Positions 51,027 through 61,904 are shown, counted from the first letter of the stretch. The stretch: DNA of 64,000 nucleotides from VRUE01 sp963764365 (GCA_963764365.1 CAVXSI010000022.1:124001-188000); one strand, 5' to 3'. Numbers and translations: made by a program. Notes: generated from the letters alone by a model not told the origin.

Positions 51027-52537
51027 TCAGCCGAGCAGCTTGATGTCGCTGATCTGGGCCTGGAAGCCGCCGTACTGGTCCTGGGCTTCGGAGAGCTTGG
51101 TGAACCAGAGCAGGAAGTAGGTCGAGGGGCGGGTGACGTGGAGGTCGATCTCCTGGTCGGCCGAGGCGTCTTCGACTTCGCCGACCGGTTCGTCCCAGCC
51201 GGAGAGGTCCGACGGCGGCCCGGCCGGCGCCGCGAACACCTGCGCGGACCAGCCCGGGGTCGGGGTGCGGACGACCATCTTCTTCGGCGTGCTCGGCGAG
51301 GTGGTGGTGACGTAGATGCCGACGCCCGGGTCCGGCCCCGTCTTCGTGCCGGCGAAGGTTTCGGTGTCGTAGTGCTCGGTTTCCCATGAGGTCCCGGTCG
51401 GGTCGCCGTCGACCGCGAGCTGGACGTTTGCGGGGACCTCTTCGCCGTCCCCCTGGGGGTCGTAGTCGGTCGCCGAGGAGATCGTCGCCGACCGACCGCC
51501 GGTCTTCTCGCCTCCACCACCGCCGAACTTGCCGCTGGAGATCAGCTCCACGGCGACCAGGGAGCCGCCGCCGAGCAGCAGCAGGACGACGATCGCCAGC
51601 CACGACCAGCGGGCGCGGCCCGAAAGCTTGCGCTTCGGCGGCGGCACCGCCTCGAGCACGCTGGTCGCCTCGCCGGTGGTCGAGCCCGCCCGCGCCGCCT
51701 CGACCTCGAGCGCGGTCTCGAGGTCGTCGATCATCTCGCCGATCGACTGGTAGCGCTCGGCCGGGCTCTTCGCGGTCGCCCGCTCGACCACCAGCGCCAC
51801 CGCCGCCGAGACCTCGGGCCGGCGCCGCTGCACGTCGGGCAGCTCCTCGTTGACGTGTTTCATCGCCACCCCGACCTGGCTGTCGGCGTGGAAGGGAACC
51901 TGGCCGACCAGCATCTCGTAGAGCACGACGCCGAGCGAGTAGACGTCCGAGCGGGGGTCGACGCCGTGGCCCATCGCCTGCTCGGGGGCGACGTAGTCGG
52001 TCGTCCCGAGCACCCGCCCGGTCGCCGTCACCCCGTCCTGTTCGAGCTGGCGCGAGATCCCGAAGTCGGTCAGCTTCGCCCGGCCCTCCTCGTCGATCAG
52101 CACGTTCTGCGGCTTGATGTCGCGGTGGACCATGTTGCGCGAGTGGGCGACGCTGAGCCCGCGCGCGACCTCGATCGCGTAGGCGATCGCGTCCTGGGTG
52201 TCGAGCGCGCCGACCCGCCCGATCCGCTGCTTCAGCGTCTCGCCCTTGACGTATTCGAAGACGATGTAGGGGTGGCCGCCGTCCTCTCCGGCGTCGATCA
52301 CCGAGACGACGTTCGGGTGCGACAGCTTGGCGACCGCCCGTGCCTCCTGGCGGAAGCGCTGCAGCTGGTCCTCCTGCTCGGACATCTCTCGGTGCATCAC
52401 CTTGACCGCGACCGGCCGGTCGAGCGTCTCGTCGCGGGCCAGGTAGACGGTCGACATGCCGCCGCTGCCGAGTTTCGCCTCCAGCCGGTAGCGGCCGGAC
52501 AGCACGGTTCCGATCATCGAGCTCGAAGGTCGCGAGG

Positions 52538-52541
<4 letters not shown>
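51027..52541 (-). CDS. Ser/Thr protein kinase with an extracytoplasmic beta-sandwich-like domain
   Basis: A 504-residue receptor kinase. KLGSGGMSTVYLAR, HRDIKPQNVLID and DFGISRQLEQ define the kinase domain (about 14-275). One membrane helix (about 315-335) precedes a glycine-rich linker and a domain of about 150 residues (DGDPTGTSWETEHYDTE, GIYVTTTSP, YFLLWFTKL) that resembles discoidin/NPCBM-type sandwiches and the outer domain of mycobacterial MviN-associated proteins. No PASTA repeats. It follows purM with a 4-bp ATGA overlap. Ligand unknown. Confidence 0.88.
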
Positions 52542-53545
<1,004 letters not shown>

Positions 53546-53595
53546 TTGACTGATTTTCGCGTTCTTTTTCTGCGCATTTGCAGGGAAATCCAAAT

Positions 53596-53626
53596 CAACT
53601 CCAAATTCATCCAGATTTTGGAGTTG
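53596..53626 (-). terminator. Intrinsic terminator after uppP
   Basis: CAACTCCAAA and TTTGGAGTTG form a perfect 10-bp stem with an 11-base loop a few bases beyond the uppP stop, followed on the minus strand by ATTTGGATTTCCC. It separates uppP from the purM operon. The surrounding 80 bp is clearly more AT-rich than the rest of the window and probably also contains the purM promoter. Confidence 0.6.
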
Positions 53627-53629
53627 CGG

Positions 53630-54439
53630 CTAACGTCGCAGTTTGACGAGTACCGCGGCCGCAAGCCCCGCCCGGTACGCCGCATACGGCCACAGTGCCC
53701 GGTCGCGCTCGACCAGGCCGATCAGGCGCTGGGAGGCGAGGGTCGAGGCGAAGGAGGCGGCGACGCCGATCGCCATCGAGCGGCGCAGGGCGGGGGAGGC
53801 GCCGCGGCGGCGCAGCCGCGCTCCCTTGAGGATCGTCGCGCCGACGATGATCGGCAGGGCGATCGTGCGTGAGAGCAGGTTCGCCTGGTCGCGCGAGAAG
53901 CGGCGCCAGCGGGCCGCCGCCAGGGTGACGCCGTTGCGCGAGACGCCCGGCGCCAGCGCCGCGGCCTGGGCGACTCCCAGGGCCAGCCCGTCGCCCGCGG
54001 TGGCGTCGCCGCGTCCCCGGCGTTGCGGCCTCGTGTCGGCCAGCAGCATCGCCGCCGCCCCGGCGAGCAGCCCGTAGGCGGTCGCCCGCGGGCCGCCGAG
54101 CCGCCGCTCGATCGGCCGCTCCAGCGTGTAGCCGACGACCGCGGCGGGGATGAAGGAGAGGCCGAGGACGATCGCCCGGCGGCCGTCGAAGGAGCGCAGC
54201 TCCTCGGCGATCGTCCGCCGCTGGCCGATCAGCAGCGCCGCCGCGGCGCCGGCGTGCAACGCCACCTCGAAGCTCTTGCGCACCTCCGGGTCGAGCCGCT
54301 CCCAGTCCCACCCCGCCAGCCAGGGCAGCAGCACGATGTGGGCCGAGCTGGAGACCGGCAGCAGCTCGGCTGGGCCTTGGACGATCCCCAGCGCAAGCGC
54401 CCGGCGTGCGGGAATCCTCCCCTCGGGCGCCTCGCTCAA
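53630..54439 (-). CDS. uppP: Undecaprenyl-diphosphatase UppP/BacA
   Basis: A 269-residue polytopic membrane enzyme that recycles undecaprenyl diphosphate, the lipid carrier for cell wall and polysaccharides. The two family motifs are GPAELLPVSSSAH near residue 22 (the usual E(G/A)xxE(F/L)LPxSS) and PGVSRNGVT near residue 163 (usual PGxSRSxxT; the second Ser is Asn here). Around eight helices. The first motif reads QGPAELLP, so the first conserved Glu is replaced by Gly-Pro context; activity is still likely. It overlaps the DedA gene by 4 bp. Confidence 0.88.
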   Translation of the reverse strand: MSEAPEGRIPARRALALGIVQGPAELLPVSSSAHIVLLPWLAGWDWERLDPEVRKSFEVALHAGAAAALLIGQRRTIAEELRSFDGRRAIVLGLSFIPAAVVGYTLERPIERRLGGPRATAYGLLAGAAAMLLADTRPQRRGRGDATAGDGLALGVAQAAALAPGVSRNGVTLAAARWRRFSRDQANLLSRTIALPIIVGATILKGARLRRRGASPALRRSMAIGVAASFASTLASQRLIGLVERDRALWPYAAYRAGLAAAVLVKLRR

Positions 54440-55128
54440 GGAGCCGACTCGGCCTCGGTCGGCCGCTCGTCCTCGGCGCGATCCGCCCCCGCGCCGCCCC
54501 CGCGCCGGCGGCGGATCAGCAGGTAGACGACGCCGACGACGATCGCCGCCAGCACCACGTAGTCGAGGTAGCCGAGGTTGTGCCGCCAGTGTTCCCAGTT
54601 CTCGCCGACGCCGCGGCCGACCAGGGCCAGCATCAGCACCCAGGGGATCGAACCGGCCAGGGTGAAGAGGGTGAAGCGCCAGAACGGCATCCGCGCCACC
54701 CCCGCCGGCAGCGAGATGAAGGTGCGGATGATCGGCAGCATGCGGGTGAAGAAGACGGTCGCGTCGCCGTAGCGCTTGAACCAGTCATCGGCCCATTTCA
54801 GGTGCTTCGGGCTGACGTGGATCAGCCGGTTGCGTTCGAGCAGGTCGAGCCGGGCGAAGTAGCCGACCCCGTAGGCGATCCAGGAGCCGGCGAGGTTGCC
54901 GAGCACCCCCGCGGCGACGATCCCGAACATGGTCAGTTCGCCTTTCGACACGCTGAAGCCGGCGAACAGCATGATCGCCTCGCTCGGAATCGGGATGCAG
55001 GCCGACTCCAGCGTCATCAGCAGGAAGACGGCGACGACGCCGGCGGAGCCGATGAATTCCGTGGCGACGTCGACCACCGGTTCGACGATCTTGTCGGAGA
55101 TGCTGGCGAGGAAGAGGAAGCTCTGCAT
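54436..55128 (-). CDS. DedA/SNARE-associated family membrane protein
   Basis: A 230-residue membrane protein of the DedA family, recently linked to flipping undecaprenyl phosphate or phospholipids. Visible: LESACIPIPSEAIMLFAGF, GNLAGSWIAYGVGYF, FFTRMLPIIRTFISLPAGVARM, and a C-terminal helix followed by RRRRGGG. Pairing with uppP fits carrier-lipid recycling (inference). I chose ATG at 55128 (MQSFLFLAS); the frame is open to 55167. Confidence 0.92.
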   Translation of the reverse strand: MQSFLFLASISDKIVEPVVDVATEFIGSAGVVAVFLLMTLESACIPIPSEAIMLFAGFSVSKGELTMFGIVAAGVLGNLAGSWIAYGVGYFARLDLLERNRLIHVSPKHLKWADDWFKRYGDATVFFTRMLPIIRTFISLPAGVARMPFWRFTLFTLAGSIPWVLMLALVGRGVGENWEHWRHNLGYLDYVVLAAIVVGVVYLLIRRRRGGGAGADRAEDERPTEAESAP

Positions 55129-55183
55129 GCGCGAAGCCGGGATTGTAGGTGGGGAGGGGGCCAGCAACTAGACTCGGGCGGTC

Positions 55184-57085
55184 GTGATGCGCCGGTTGAA
55201 CCATCCCGTCTACCGCAGCCGCGTCCTGCAAGCCGCCGCCGACGCGCTGCTTGTCGCGCTCGCCTTCTACCTGGCATTCCGCTTGCGCTTCCTCGACGAA
55301 GGCCTGCCGCATCGCTACGAAATCCTCTTCCTGCAGGCGGTCGGCTTCGTCGTCCTCGCCAAGGTCGCGGTCTTCGCCGCTTTCGGGCTTCACCAGAAGT
55401 GGTGGCGATACGTCAGCGGCCGCGATTTCTTCACGATCGTCCGCGCGGTCGCCGTCGCCAGCGCGATCCTGATCGTCGCCTCGACCGTCTTCAAGCCCTT
55501 CCACCACGCGGTTCCGCGCTCGGTCGAGGTGATGGACTTCCTGCTCACCCTGCTGCTCGTTGCCGGCGCCCGGCTGGCGGTGCGGCTGATCGTCGAGCGG
55601 CCCAACCGCGGCCACCGGCTGCCGAAGCACGAGGTGCTGGTGATCGGCGCCGGCTCGGGCGGCCAGATGGTGGTCCGCGAGATGCAGCTCAACCCCGCCC
55701 TCGGCGCCACCGCGATCGGCTTCGTCGACGACGACGCGCGCAAGCGGGGGATGCGGATGCTCGGCCTCAAGGTGCTGGGGACGACGGCGCGGATCGAGAC
55801 GATCCTCGACGAGACCGAGCCCGACGAGGTTGTGATCGCTATCCCCTCGGCGCCGGGGACGCTGCGGGCGCAGGTCGTCGCCGCCTGCCGCGAGCGCGAG
55901 ATCCGCGTCCGCACCCTGCCGACCGTGTTCGAGCTGCTGCGCGGCGGCGTCCAGCTCAGCAAGCAGCTGCGCGACGTCCAGGTCGAGGACGTGCTCGGCC
56001 GCGACCCGATCGTGGTCGAGCTGGACACCGTCGGCGCCTACCTGCGCGACCGCATCGTCCTCGTCACCGGCGCCGGCGGCTCGATCGGCTCCGAGCTGTG
56101 CCGGCAGATCGCCCGCGTCGACCCGCGCCTGCTGGTGATGCTCGACCACGCCGAGGACAACCTGTTCGAGATTGAGCGCGAGATGGTCGACGAGCGCCAC
56201 TTCTCCAACGTCGAGGCGGTGCTCGCCGACTGCAAGGAGCCGCACCGGATGCTCGAGGTGATGCAGCGCTTCAAGCCGGACGTCGTCTTCCATGCCGCCG
56301 CCTACAAGCACGTGCCGCTGATGGAGGCCAACCCCCTGGAGGCGGTCCGCAACAACGCGATCGCCACCCGGATCACCGCCGAGACGGCGGCCGCCTCGCA
56401 GGTCGAGCGCTTCGTCCTGATCTCGACCGACAAGGCGGTCAATCCGAAGACCGTGATGGGCGCTTCGAAGGCGATGGCCGAGTGGATCGTCGAGGCGGCC
56501 GGCGACAGGCACCCCGGCACCCGCTTCGCCAGCGTCCGCTTCGGCAACGTGCTCGCCTCGTCGGGCAGCGTCGTGCCGATCTTCCGCGGCCAGATCGAGC
56601 GTGGGGGCCCGGTCACCGTCACCCACCCGGAGATGACCCGCTACTTCATGACGATCCCGGAGGCGGTGCAGCTGGTGATCCGGGCCGGCGACATCGGCGC
56701 CGGCAAGGGCGAGGTCTTCGTCCTCGACATGGGCGAGCCGGTGAAGATCGTCGACCTCGCGCAGAACATGATCCGGCTGGCGGGCTACGAGCCGGGAGCG
56801 GAGATCGCGATCGAGTTCACCAAGCCGCGGCCGGGGGAGAAGCTGCACGAGGAGCTGTTCGGGGGCGTCGAGGAGCCGCGCCCGACCGCCGCCAAGAGGA
56901 TTCACCGGGCGGTGCGCTCGACGCCGCTCGACTCCGAGTGGGTCGAGACGACGCTGAACTCGCTCGAGCACCTGGTGATGGCCGGCGACGAGGCGAACCT
57001 CGCCGAGCGAGTCGTCGAGCTGATCGCCGACGGCGCTCCCGCGCCTGATGCCGGCGCCATCGAGCATCGTTCTCCGCCCAGGTAG
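55184..57085 (+). CDS. Nucleoside-diphosphate-sugar 4,6-dehydratase, WbpM/CapD type
   Basis: A 633-residue protein with four N-terminal membrane helices (about 18-125), a first Rossmann-like domain (VIGAGSGGQMVVREM), and a catalytic extended SDR domain with NAD loop VTGAGGSIGSELCRQI, DNLFEIEREM, HAAAYKHVPLME, STDKAVNP and SKAMAEW. Such enzymes make UDP-linked 4-keto-6-deoxy sugars for surface polysaccharides. The start is GTG at 55184 or ATG at 55187. It opens the rightward polysaccharide region. Confidence 0.93.
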   Translation: MMRRLNHPVYRSRVLQAAADALLVALAFYLAFRLRFLDEGLPHRYEILFLQAVGFVVLAKVAVFAAFGLHQKWWRYVSGRDFFTIVRAVAVASAILIVASTVFKPFHHAVPRSVEVMDFLLTLLLVAGARLAVRLIVERPNRGHRLPKHEVLVIGAGSGGQMVVREMQLNPALGATAIGFVDDDARKRGMRMLGLKVLGTTARIETILDETEPDEVVIAIPSAPGTLRAQVVAACREREIRVRTLPTVFELLRGGVQLSKQLRDVQVEDVLGRDPIVVELDTVGAYLRDRIVLVTGAGGSIGSELCRQIARVDPRLLVMLDHAEDNLFEIEREMVDERHFSNVEAVLADCKEPHRMLEVMQRFKPDVVFHAAAYKHVPLMEANPLEAVRNNAIATRITAETAAASQVERFVLISTDKAVNPKTVMGASKAMAEWIVEAAGDRHPGTRFASVRFGNVLASSGSVVPIFRGQIERGGPVTVTHPEMTRYFMTIPEAVQLVIRAGDIGAGKGEVFVLDMGEPVKIVDLAQNMIRLAGYEPGAEIAIEFTKPRPGEKLHEELFGGVEEPRPTAAKRIHRAVRSTPLDSEWVETTLNSLEHLVMAGDEANLAERVVELIADGAPAPDAGAIEHRSPPR

Positions 57086-57135
57086 CGTCGCCGCGCTCGC
57101 CGGAGCCGCCATCCCCAATATCCTGCTGCGGCCCT

Positions 57136-57935
57136 ATGGAAGTCATCAAGGAAATCGGCGCCTTCGCGGGCTTGGCCGCGTTCCTCGGCCTCGCCGTGCT
57201 GGCGCTGCTGTCGTTCGCGCAGGGGCGCGACATCCGGCGCCTGCGCGAGTGGGCCGGCTCGGCCCCGGAGCGCGACTCCGAGCGCAAGGAGTCGACATCG
57301 GCCGCCGCGCAGCAGCGGGCCGAGGAGATGCGCAAGCTGGAAGAGGCGCGCGAGGCTGAGCGGCGGGCGGCCGACCTGCGAGAGCACCGGCGCGAGCGGC
57401 GCGAGGCAGGGCTGCCCGAACTGAGCCGCGGCGAGCGCCTCCGCGAGCGCTTCTCGGGCAGCGACCGCGGCGGCGGCGACGGCATCGCGAGCCGGCTCGG
57501 CCAGCCGCGCTACCTGGTCGCGATCTTCGTCGTGCTGGTGCTGATCGTCGGCGGGGTCGCCTACGCGACGCTGCACGGGTCGAGCGCGGCGGCGGCGGGA
57601 GCAAGAGCGGCAGGCAGGCCTCCTCGCACGCGGTCAAGGCGAGTGAAGTTGAGGTCTCGGTGCTCAACGGGACCGCCGTGCCCGGCCTCGCCGCGACCTT
57701 CGGCAACAAGGTCGAGAAGCACGGCTTCCAGCTCGGCGCGGTCACCAACAGCAGCTCCAGCTTCGCCGAAAGCGTTGTCATGTTCGGCCAGGGCAGCGGC
57801 GCCGAGGCGCACCGGGTGGCGGCGGCGCTGGAAATCCCGCGGGTGCAGCCGATGACGTCGGAGATCTCCGCGACCGCGGCCGGCGCCCCGGTCGCGGTGG
57901 TGATCGGCGAGGACAATGCCTCGTCGACGGGCTAG
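57136..57935 (+). CDS. LytR_C-domain membrane protein (frame interrupted near 57598)
   Basis: About 266 residues after repair. An N-terminal membrane helix (about 9-28), a charged coiled-coil (residues 50-105, rich in ARE and RRE heptads), a second membrane helix (about 127-147) and a C-terminal LytR_C/cell-wall domain (EVSVLNGTAVPGLAATFGNK, VVMFGQGSGAEAHRVAAALE). The frame open to 57855 and that open from 57660 join if one G is added at the GGG run 57597-57599. LytR_C domains accompany LCP enzymes that attach polymers to peptidoglycan. The start is ATG at 57136. Confidence 0.8.
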
Positions 57936-58401
57936 CCTCGCCGCGGTCGTCTTCGCGCTGCTCGTCGTCGCCACGGTCGCCGCCTTCGCCTGGTCGCAGC
58001 GCCTCAAGCGCGACCCGCTCGTGCTCGACAAAGTCGGCTTCGTCGCGGTCCCGCGCGTCCATCCCCATGCCGCCGTGGTTCGAAGCTTCACGCCGAACGG
58101 CGACTGCCGCTTCGACAGGGAGCGGATCCGCTTCCGCGTCACGGTGTCCGACCGCGGCGACGTGCAGATCGTCAAGCCGGGCGGCAAGCTGATCGTCACC
58201 CTCGCCCGCGACGCCTATCTGAAGCGCTACCACTTCCATACCTACTACTGGGACGGTCGCACGCGCGACGACGGCACGGCGCCCCCCGGCCGCTACAAGC
58301 TGCGGGTGAAGCTGCTCGGCGAGGAACGGACGCTGGTTCCAGGCGGCGTCATCCGCCTGCACCGGGCGCCGCGCGAAGGGGTCCGGGTATGCCCGAGATG
58401 A
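57916..58401 (+). CDS. Membrane-anchored protein with FlgD-like Ig fold
   Basis: A 161-residue protein. One N-terminal membrane helix (about 8-27), then a beta-rich domain with RSFTPNGDCRFDRERIRF and YYWDGRTRDDGTAPPGRYKL, the pattern of FlgD_ig/T9SS-type modules (xSPNGDGxxD, then WDGxxxxGxxxPxGxY). Probably an extracytoplasmic binding module; no enzyme motif. The ATG at 57916 overlaps the LytR_C gene by 20 bp. Confidence 0.8.
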   Translation: MPRRRASLAAVVFALLVVATVAAFAWSQRLKRDPLVLDKVGFVAVPRVHPHAAVVRSFTPNGDCRFDRERIRFRVTVSDRGDVQIVKPGGKLIVTLARDAYLKRYHFHTYYWDGRTRDDGTAPPGRYKLRVKLLGEERTLVPGGVIRLHRAPREGVRVCPR

Positions 58402-58405
58402 GAGC

Positions 58406-58452
58406 GCCTCTGGCGACTTTGTGTCGCTATGCGATACAAAGTCGCCAGAGGC
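58406..58452. repeat. Fold-back element F at the O-antigen ligase start
   Basis: The arms 58406-58422 and 58436-58452 are perfectly complementary over 17 bp (GCCTCTGGCGACTTTGT) with a 13-base loop. The ATG of the longest O-antigen ligase frame lies in the loop, and the FlgD-like gene ends five bases before the left arm. A hairpin here would hide the start site if transcribed. Confidence 0.6.
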
Positions 58453-60210
58453 GAGAGGCGCGACGCCTTGAGTGACGTTCTGGCGGCCGCGGGAGTTCTG
58501 ATCGCAGCCGCCTCGGCCGCGGCGGCGATCCTGCTGCCCGCGGGCCGCGGCCGCGCGCTCGCGATGCTCGTCGCGCTGGCCCTCTTCCCGATCCTGATCC
58601 TCGGCGACCAGTGGCACTCGCCCCAGATCGTCGACCTGCGCGGCACGCCGATGCGCCTGGTCGGCCTCGGGATCGCCGCAATGGCGGCCACCCTGGTCCT
58701 CGCCTACCTGTTCCGGAGCCGGCCGATCCTGCTTCCACTCGCAATCGTCGCGGTGCTGCCCTTCCGCGTCCCACTCCACGCCGGCGGCGACACGGCCAAC
58801 CTCCTCCTCCCGCTCTACGTAGTGATCGCGGGCGGGGTGCTGTCGGCTGCGTGGGAGCAGCTCGTCAGCCGAGCGTCCCCTCGCGCGGGTGGTGGCGGTG
58901 GGGGGGTCTCCAGAGGGCGCGGCGTCATGTTTTTCGCACAGCCCACTTGGCGAGAGCGGAAGCGCGACCGGCGAAAAACCCAGCAACCGGCGGAGACCCC
59001 CCCGGCGCCGCTACCCTCGCGTCTACTGCCCCTGATCCTCGCCGGCGTCGTCGTCCTCTACGCCCTCCAGACCCTCTACTCGCCCGACTTCTCCAAGAGC
59101 CTCCAGAACGTCTGCTTTTTCTTCGTGCCGTTCTCGCTGGTCTACGCGCTGCTGCGGGACGTGGCCTGGACTCGAAAGCTGCTTGCGCTCGTGTTGTGGG
59201 TGGTGGCCATCGAGGCCGTGGCGTTCGTGATCGTCGGCTCGGTCGAGTACGCCAGCCGCGACCTGTTCTGGAACGCCCAGGTCATCCGCTCGAACGACTT
59301 CCACACCTACTTCCGCGTCAACTCGATCTTCTGGGACCCGAACATCTACGGCCGCTACCTGGCGCTGGCGATCGTGGTCGCGATGGCTGCCCTGCTCTGG
59401 GCGAAGGAGCGGAAGACACTGGCGCTGCTCACCGGCCTGGTGGCGGTCCTCTGGCTCGGCCTGGTCCCGACCTTCTCCCAGTCCAGCTTCGCGGCCCTGC
59501 TGGCCGGCCTCGCTGTCCTCGCCGCTCTCCGCTGGAGCTGGCGCTGGACCCTGGGCGCCGTGGGCGCCGTCGTGGCGTTCGCGGTCGTCGTGGTCCTCTT
59601 CGCGGGCGGCATCTCAAAGCTCAGCCCCGACCGGCTCAACGTCGACACCGGCGGCCGCGCCAACCTCGTCTCCGGCGGCACCGAACTGTTCGCCAAGCGC
59701 CCGATCTGGGGCTGGGGCGCCGGTGGCTTCCCAACCGCCTACAAAGAGCAGATAGCGACCGGGAAGGTCCCCGTATCCGTCTCCCACACGGAGCCGATCA
59801 CCGCCGCCGCCGAGCAGGGCTTGATCGGCCTCTGCGCCTACGCAGCCCTTCTCGTAACCGCGCTATGGACGATGTCCTCCGGCCTCTTCGCCCCTCGTGC
59901 GCCCAGCGGCGGCGGGGGGGTCTCCAGAGGGCGCGGCGTCATGTTTTTCGCACAGCCCACTCAGCGAGAGCGGGAGCGCGACCGGCGAAAAACCCAGCAA
60001 CCGGCGGAGACCCCCCCGCCGCCGCCGGCCACGCCAGAGGCGCATCGACCCTCCTCCCAGACGATCGCCCGGGCAGCCGTCCTTGCCGCCTTCGTAGCGC
60101 TCCTGGTCCACACCATGGCCTACGCCGGCTTCTACGAGGACCCGATCGCCTGGGTCCTGCTCGCCGCCGCCGCGTCCCTCGCCGTGTCGCAACGACGTGC
60201 CGTGAGTTAG
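58429..60210 (+). CDS. O-antigen ligase/polymerase-like membrane protein with two repeat-encoded inserts
   Basis: A 593-residue polytopic protein. Helices occupy most of the chain; the large loop NSIFWDPNIYGRYLALAI, then FSQSSFAALLAGL and the region RPIWGWGAGGFPTAYKEQ, later VSHTEPITAAAEQGLIGL, are typical of the Wzy_C/O-antigen ligase superfamily, which joins polysaccharides to acceptors. Two fold-back elements (58894-59009 and 59907-60026) are inserted in frame, each giving VSRGRGVMFFAQPT, then RERxRDRRKTQQPAETPP, between helices. The start is ATG 58429 (in a hairpin loop) or TTG 58468 (LSDVLAAAGV). Confidence 0.8.
   Translation: MRYKVARGERRDALSDVLAAAGVLIAAASAAAAILLPAGRGRALAMLVALALFPILILGDQWHSPQIVDLRGTPMRLVGLGIAAMAATLVLAYLFRSRPILLPLAIVAVLPFRVPLHAGGDTANLLLPLYVVIAGGVLSAAWEQLVSRASPRAGGGGGGVSRGRGVMFFAQPTWRERKRDRRKTQQPAETPPAPLPSRLLPLILAGVVVLYALQTLYSPDFSKSLQNVCFFFVPFSLVYALLRDVAWTRKLLALVLWVVAIEAVAFVIVGSVEYASRDLFWNAQVIRSNDFHTYFRVNSIFWDPNIYGRYLALAIVVAMAALLWAKERKTLALLTGLVAVLWLGLVPTFSQSSFAALLAGLAVLAALRWSWRWTLGAVGAVVAFAVVVVLFAGGISKLSPDRLNVDTGGRANLVSGGTELFAKRPIWGWGAGGFPTAYKEQIATGKVPVSVSHTEPITAAAEQGLIGLCAYAALLVTALWTMSSGLFAPRAPSGGGGVSRGRGVMFFAQPTQRERERDRRKTQQPAETPPPPPATPEAHRPSSQTIARAAVLAAFVALLVHTMAYAGFYEDPIAWVLLAAAASLAVSQRRAVS
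58894..59009. repeat. Fold-back element, family B, copy 3 (coding)
   Basis: The arms 58894-58911 and 58992-59009 pair at 16 of 18 positions. The core GGGCGCGGCGTCATGTTTTT, then CGCACAGCCCACT, GCGAGAGCGG, GCGCGACCGGCGAAAAACC is almost identical to the copy at 59907 and has the TTTTTCGC / GGCGAAAAA hallmark of copies 1 and 2. Its length keeps the O-antigen ligase frame open. Confidence 0.8.
59907..60026. repeat. Fold-back element, family B, copy 4 (coding)
   Basis: GC-rich arms (GGCGGCGGGGGGGTCTCC with GGAGACCCCCCCGCCGCC) enclose a core differing from copy 3 at only a few positions (CACTCAGC for CACTTGGC, GGGAGC for GGAAGC). It is in frame in the same gene about 1 kb downstream of copy 3. Confidence 0.8.
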
Positions 60211-60214
60211 CCCC

Positions 60215-60299
60215 CTCATGACTATCCGGTTCCGTCAGGCGCAGACGTCGATCTCCGCGAAATCTGTGCTCGGACCGGAGCCAACCGGATACCCATGAG
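60215..60299. repeat. Fold-back element H before the flippase
   Basis: CTCATGACTATCCGGTT (60215-60231) pairs with AACCGGATACCCATGAG (60283-60299) at 15 of 17 positions; outside it, CCCCC is on both sides and does not pair. The core is about 50 bp, with no second copy noticed. It lies between the O-antigen ligase stop and the flippase start and may end transcription. Confidence 0.5.
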
Positions 60300-60358
60300 C
60301 CCCCTATATGGGCACGATTCCGACGGCACGTCCCACGGGCGCGCGTAGGATCGCCGGC

Positions 60359-61899
60359 GTGTCGGGCTACCTCCGCCGCCTCGCGACGACCGGCGCCGCC
60401 TACACCGCGGCGAGCATCTTCTCGAAGCTGATCGCGGTCGCCCTGCTGCCGCTCTACACGCGCTACCTGACCCCCACCGACTACGGCGCCGCCGAGGTGA
60501 TGTTCGCCGCTGTCGTCTCGGCCAGCATCGTCGTCCGGCTCGGCACCGTCGAGGCCCTGCTGCGGTTCTACTACAAGGACGGCGAGGACCCGCGGCGGGT
60601 CGTCTCCTCTTCCTTCGCGGCGCTCTTCTGGCTCTCCACCGCTGCGGCGCTGGTCGCGCTGCCCTTCGCCACGCCGATCTCCGAAGCGCTGCTCAAAGAA
60701 CCGGCGCCCGACCTCGCCCGGATCGCGATCGGCGGCCTCTGGGTGCTGACGATGAACGAGTACCTGCTGACCCTGTTCCGGCTCGAGGAGCGCGCCCGCG
60801 CCTTCTTCATCACGACGCTGGTCAACACCGTCGCGGCGATCGGCCTCACCGTGATCCTCGTCGTCGGCGGGGGGAGGGGGCGCGCGGCCTGCTGCTCGGC
60901 AGCTACGCCAGCGGCGCCGCCGTCGTGCTGGCGCTGATCGTCGTCCACCGGCGCCGGCTCTCCCTGCGCTTCGAGGTGCCGCTGCTGCGGCGGATGATGC
61001 GCTTCGGCCTGCCGACGATGCCGGCCGAGCTCTCGCTCTACCTGCTCAACTTCGTCGACCGGATCGTGATCGTCCGCTCCGCCGGCCTCGCCGAGGCCGG
61101 CCTCTACTCGCTGGCGGTCAAGTTCGCGCAGGCGATCAACGTGATCGTCCGCGGCTTCCAGCTCGCCTGGCCGCCGCTCGCGTACTCGATCCGCGACGAC
61201 GGCGAGGCGCGCCGCGCCTACGCGGCGATCGTCACCTGGTTCGTCGCCGGCTGTGCCTTCGTCGTCGCCGGGATGTGGCTGTTCTCGCGCTGGATCGTCC
61301 GCGCCCTGGCGGCGCCGGAATTCTTCCCCTCCTACGAAGCGATCGGCCTGATCGCCACCGGCGTCACCCTCTACGCCCTCTACATGGTCCTGGTCGTGAT
61401 CCTCGGCAGAACCGGTCGCACCGAGTTCAACTTCCCGGCGACGATCGCCTCCCTGGTCGCCAACCTGGTCTTGAACCTCGTCCTCGTGCCGCCATTCGGC
61501 ATCGTCGGCGCCGGCCTCGCCCTCGTCGCCTCCTACCTCGTCGTCGTCGCCCTGATGTACGGCTTCACCCAACGCCTCTTCCCGGTCCCCTACGAATGGG
61601 GCCGCCTCGCCCGGGTCGTCGGCGTCACCACGGCGATAGTCCTGCTCGGCGAAATTCTCCTCCCCACCGCCGGAGCCCTCGGCCTCCTGTCCCGCATAGC
61701 CCTCTGGGCCACCTACCCAGCTGTGCTCCTGATAGGCGGCTTCTTCACCGACGAGGAGCGAGGCTGGCTCGTCCGTCTCCGCCACCCGGCGGAGCTGGCG
61801 GCAACCCTGCGCTCCCTCAGCGAGCGCCCAGCAGCGGTCGAAGGCGTTGTCCCGGAGATCTACGAGGCGGAGCGCATGGACGACGATTCGCGACTGTAG
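60359..61899 (+). CDS. Polysaccharide flippase, Wzx/MATE-like (frame interrupted near 60875)
   Basis: About 513 residues after repair, with some 12-14 membrane helices. The N-terminus AAYTAASIFSKLIAVALLPL, then RYLTPTDYGAAEVMF and later RFGLPTMPAELSLYLLNF are typical of oligosaccharide flippases (MOP superfamily), which move lipid-linked repeat units outward. The frames open to 60937 and from 60925 join if one G is added in the G runs at 60869-60880, giving GARGLLLGSYASGAAV. I chose GTG at 60359 (VSGYLRRLATTG) behind TAGGA; ATG at 60308 is an alternative. Confidence 0.85.
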
Positions 61900-61904
61900 A
61901 AGGC

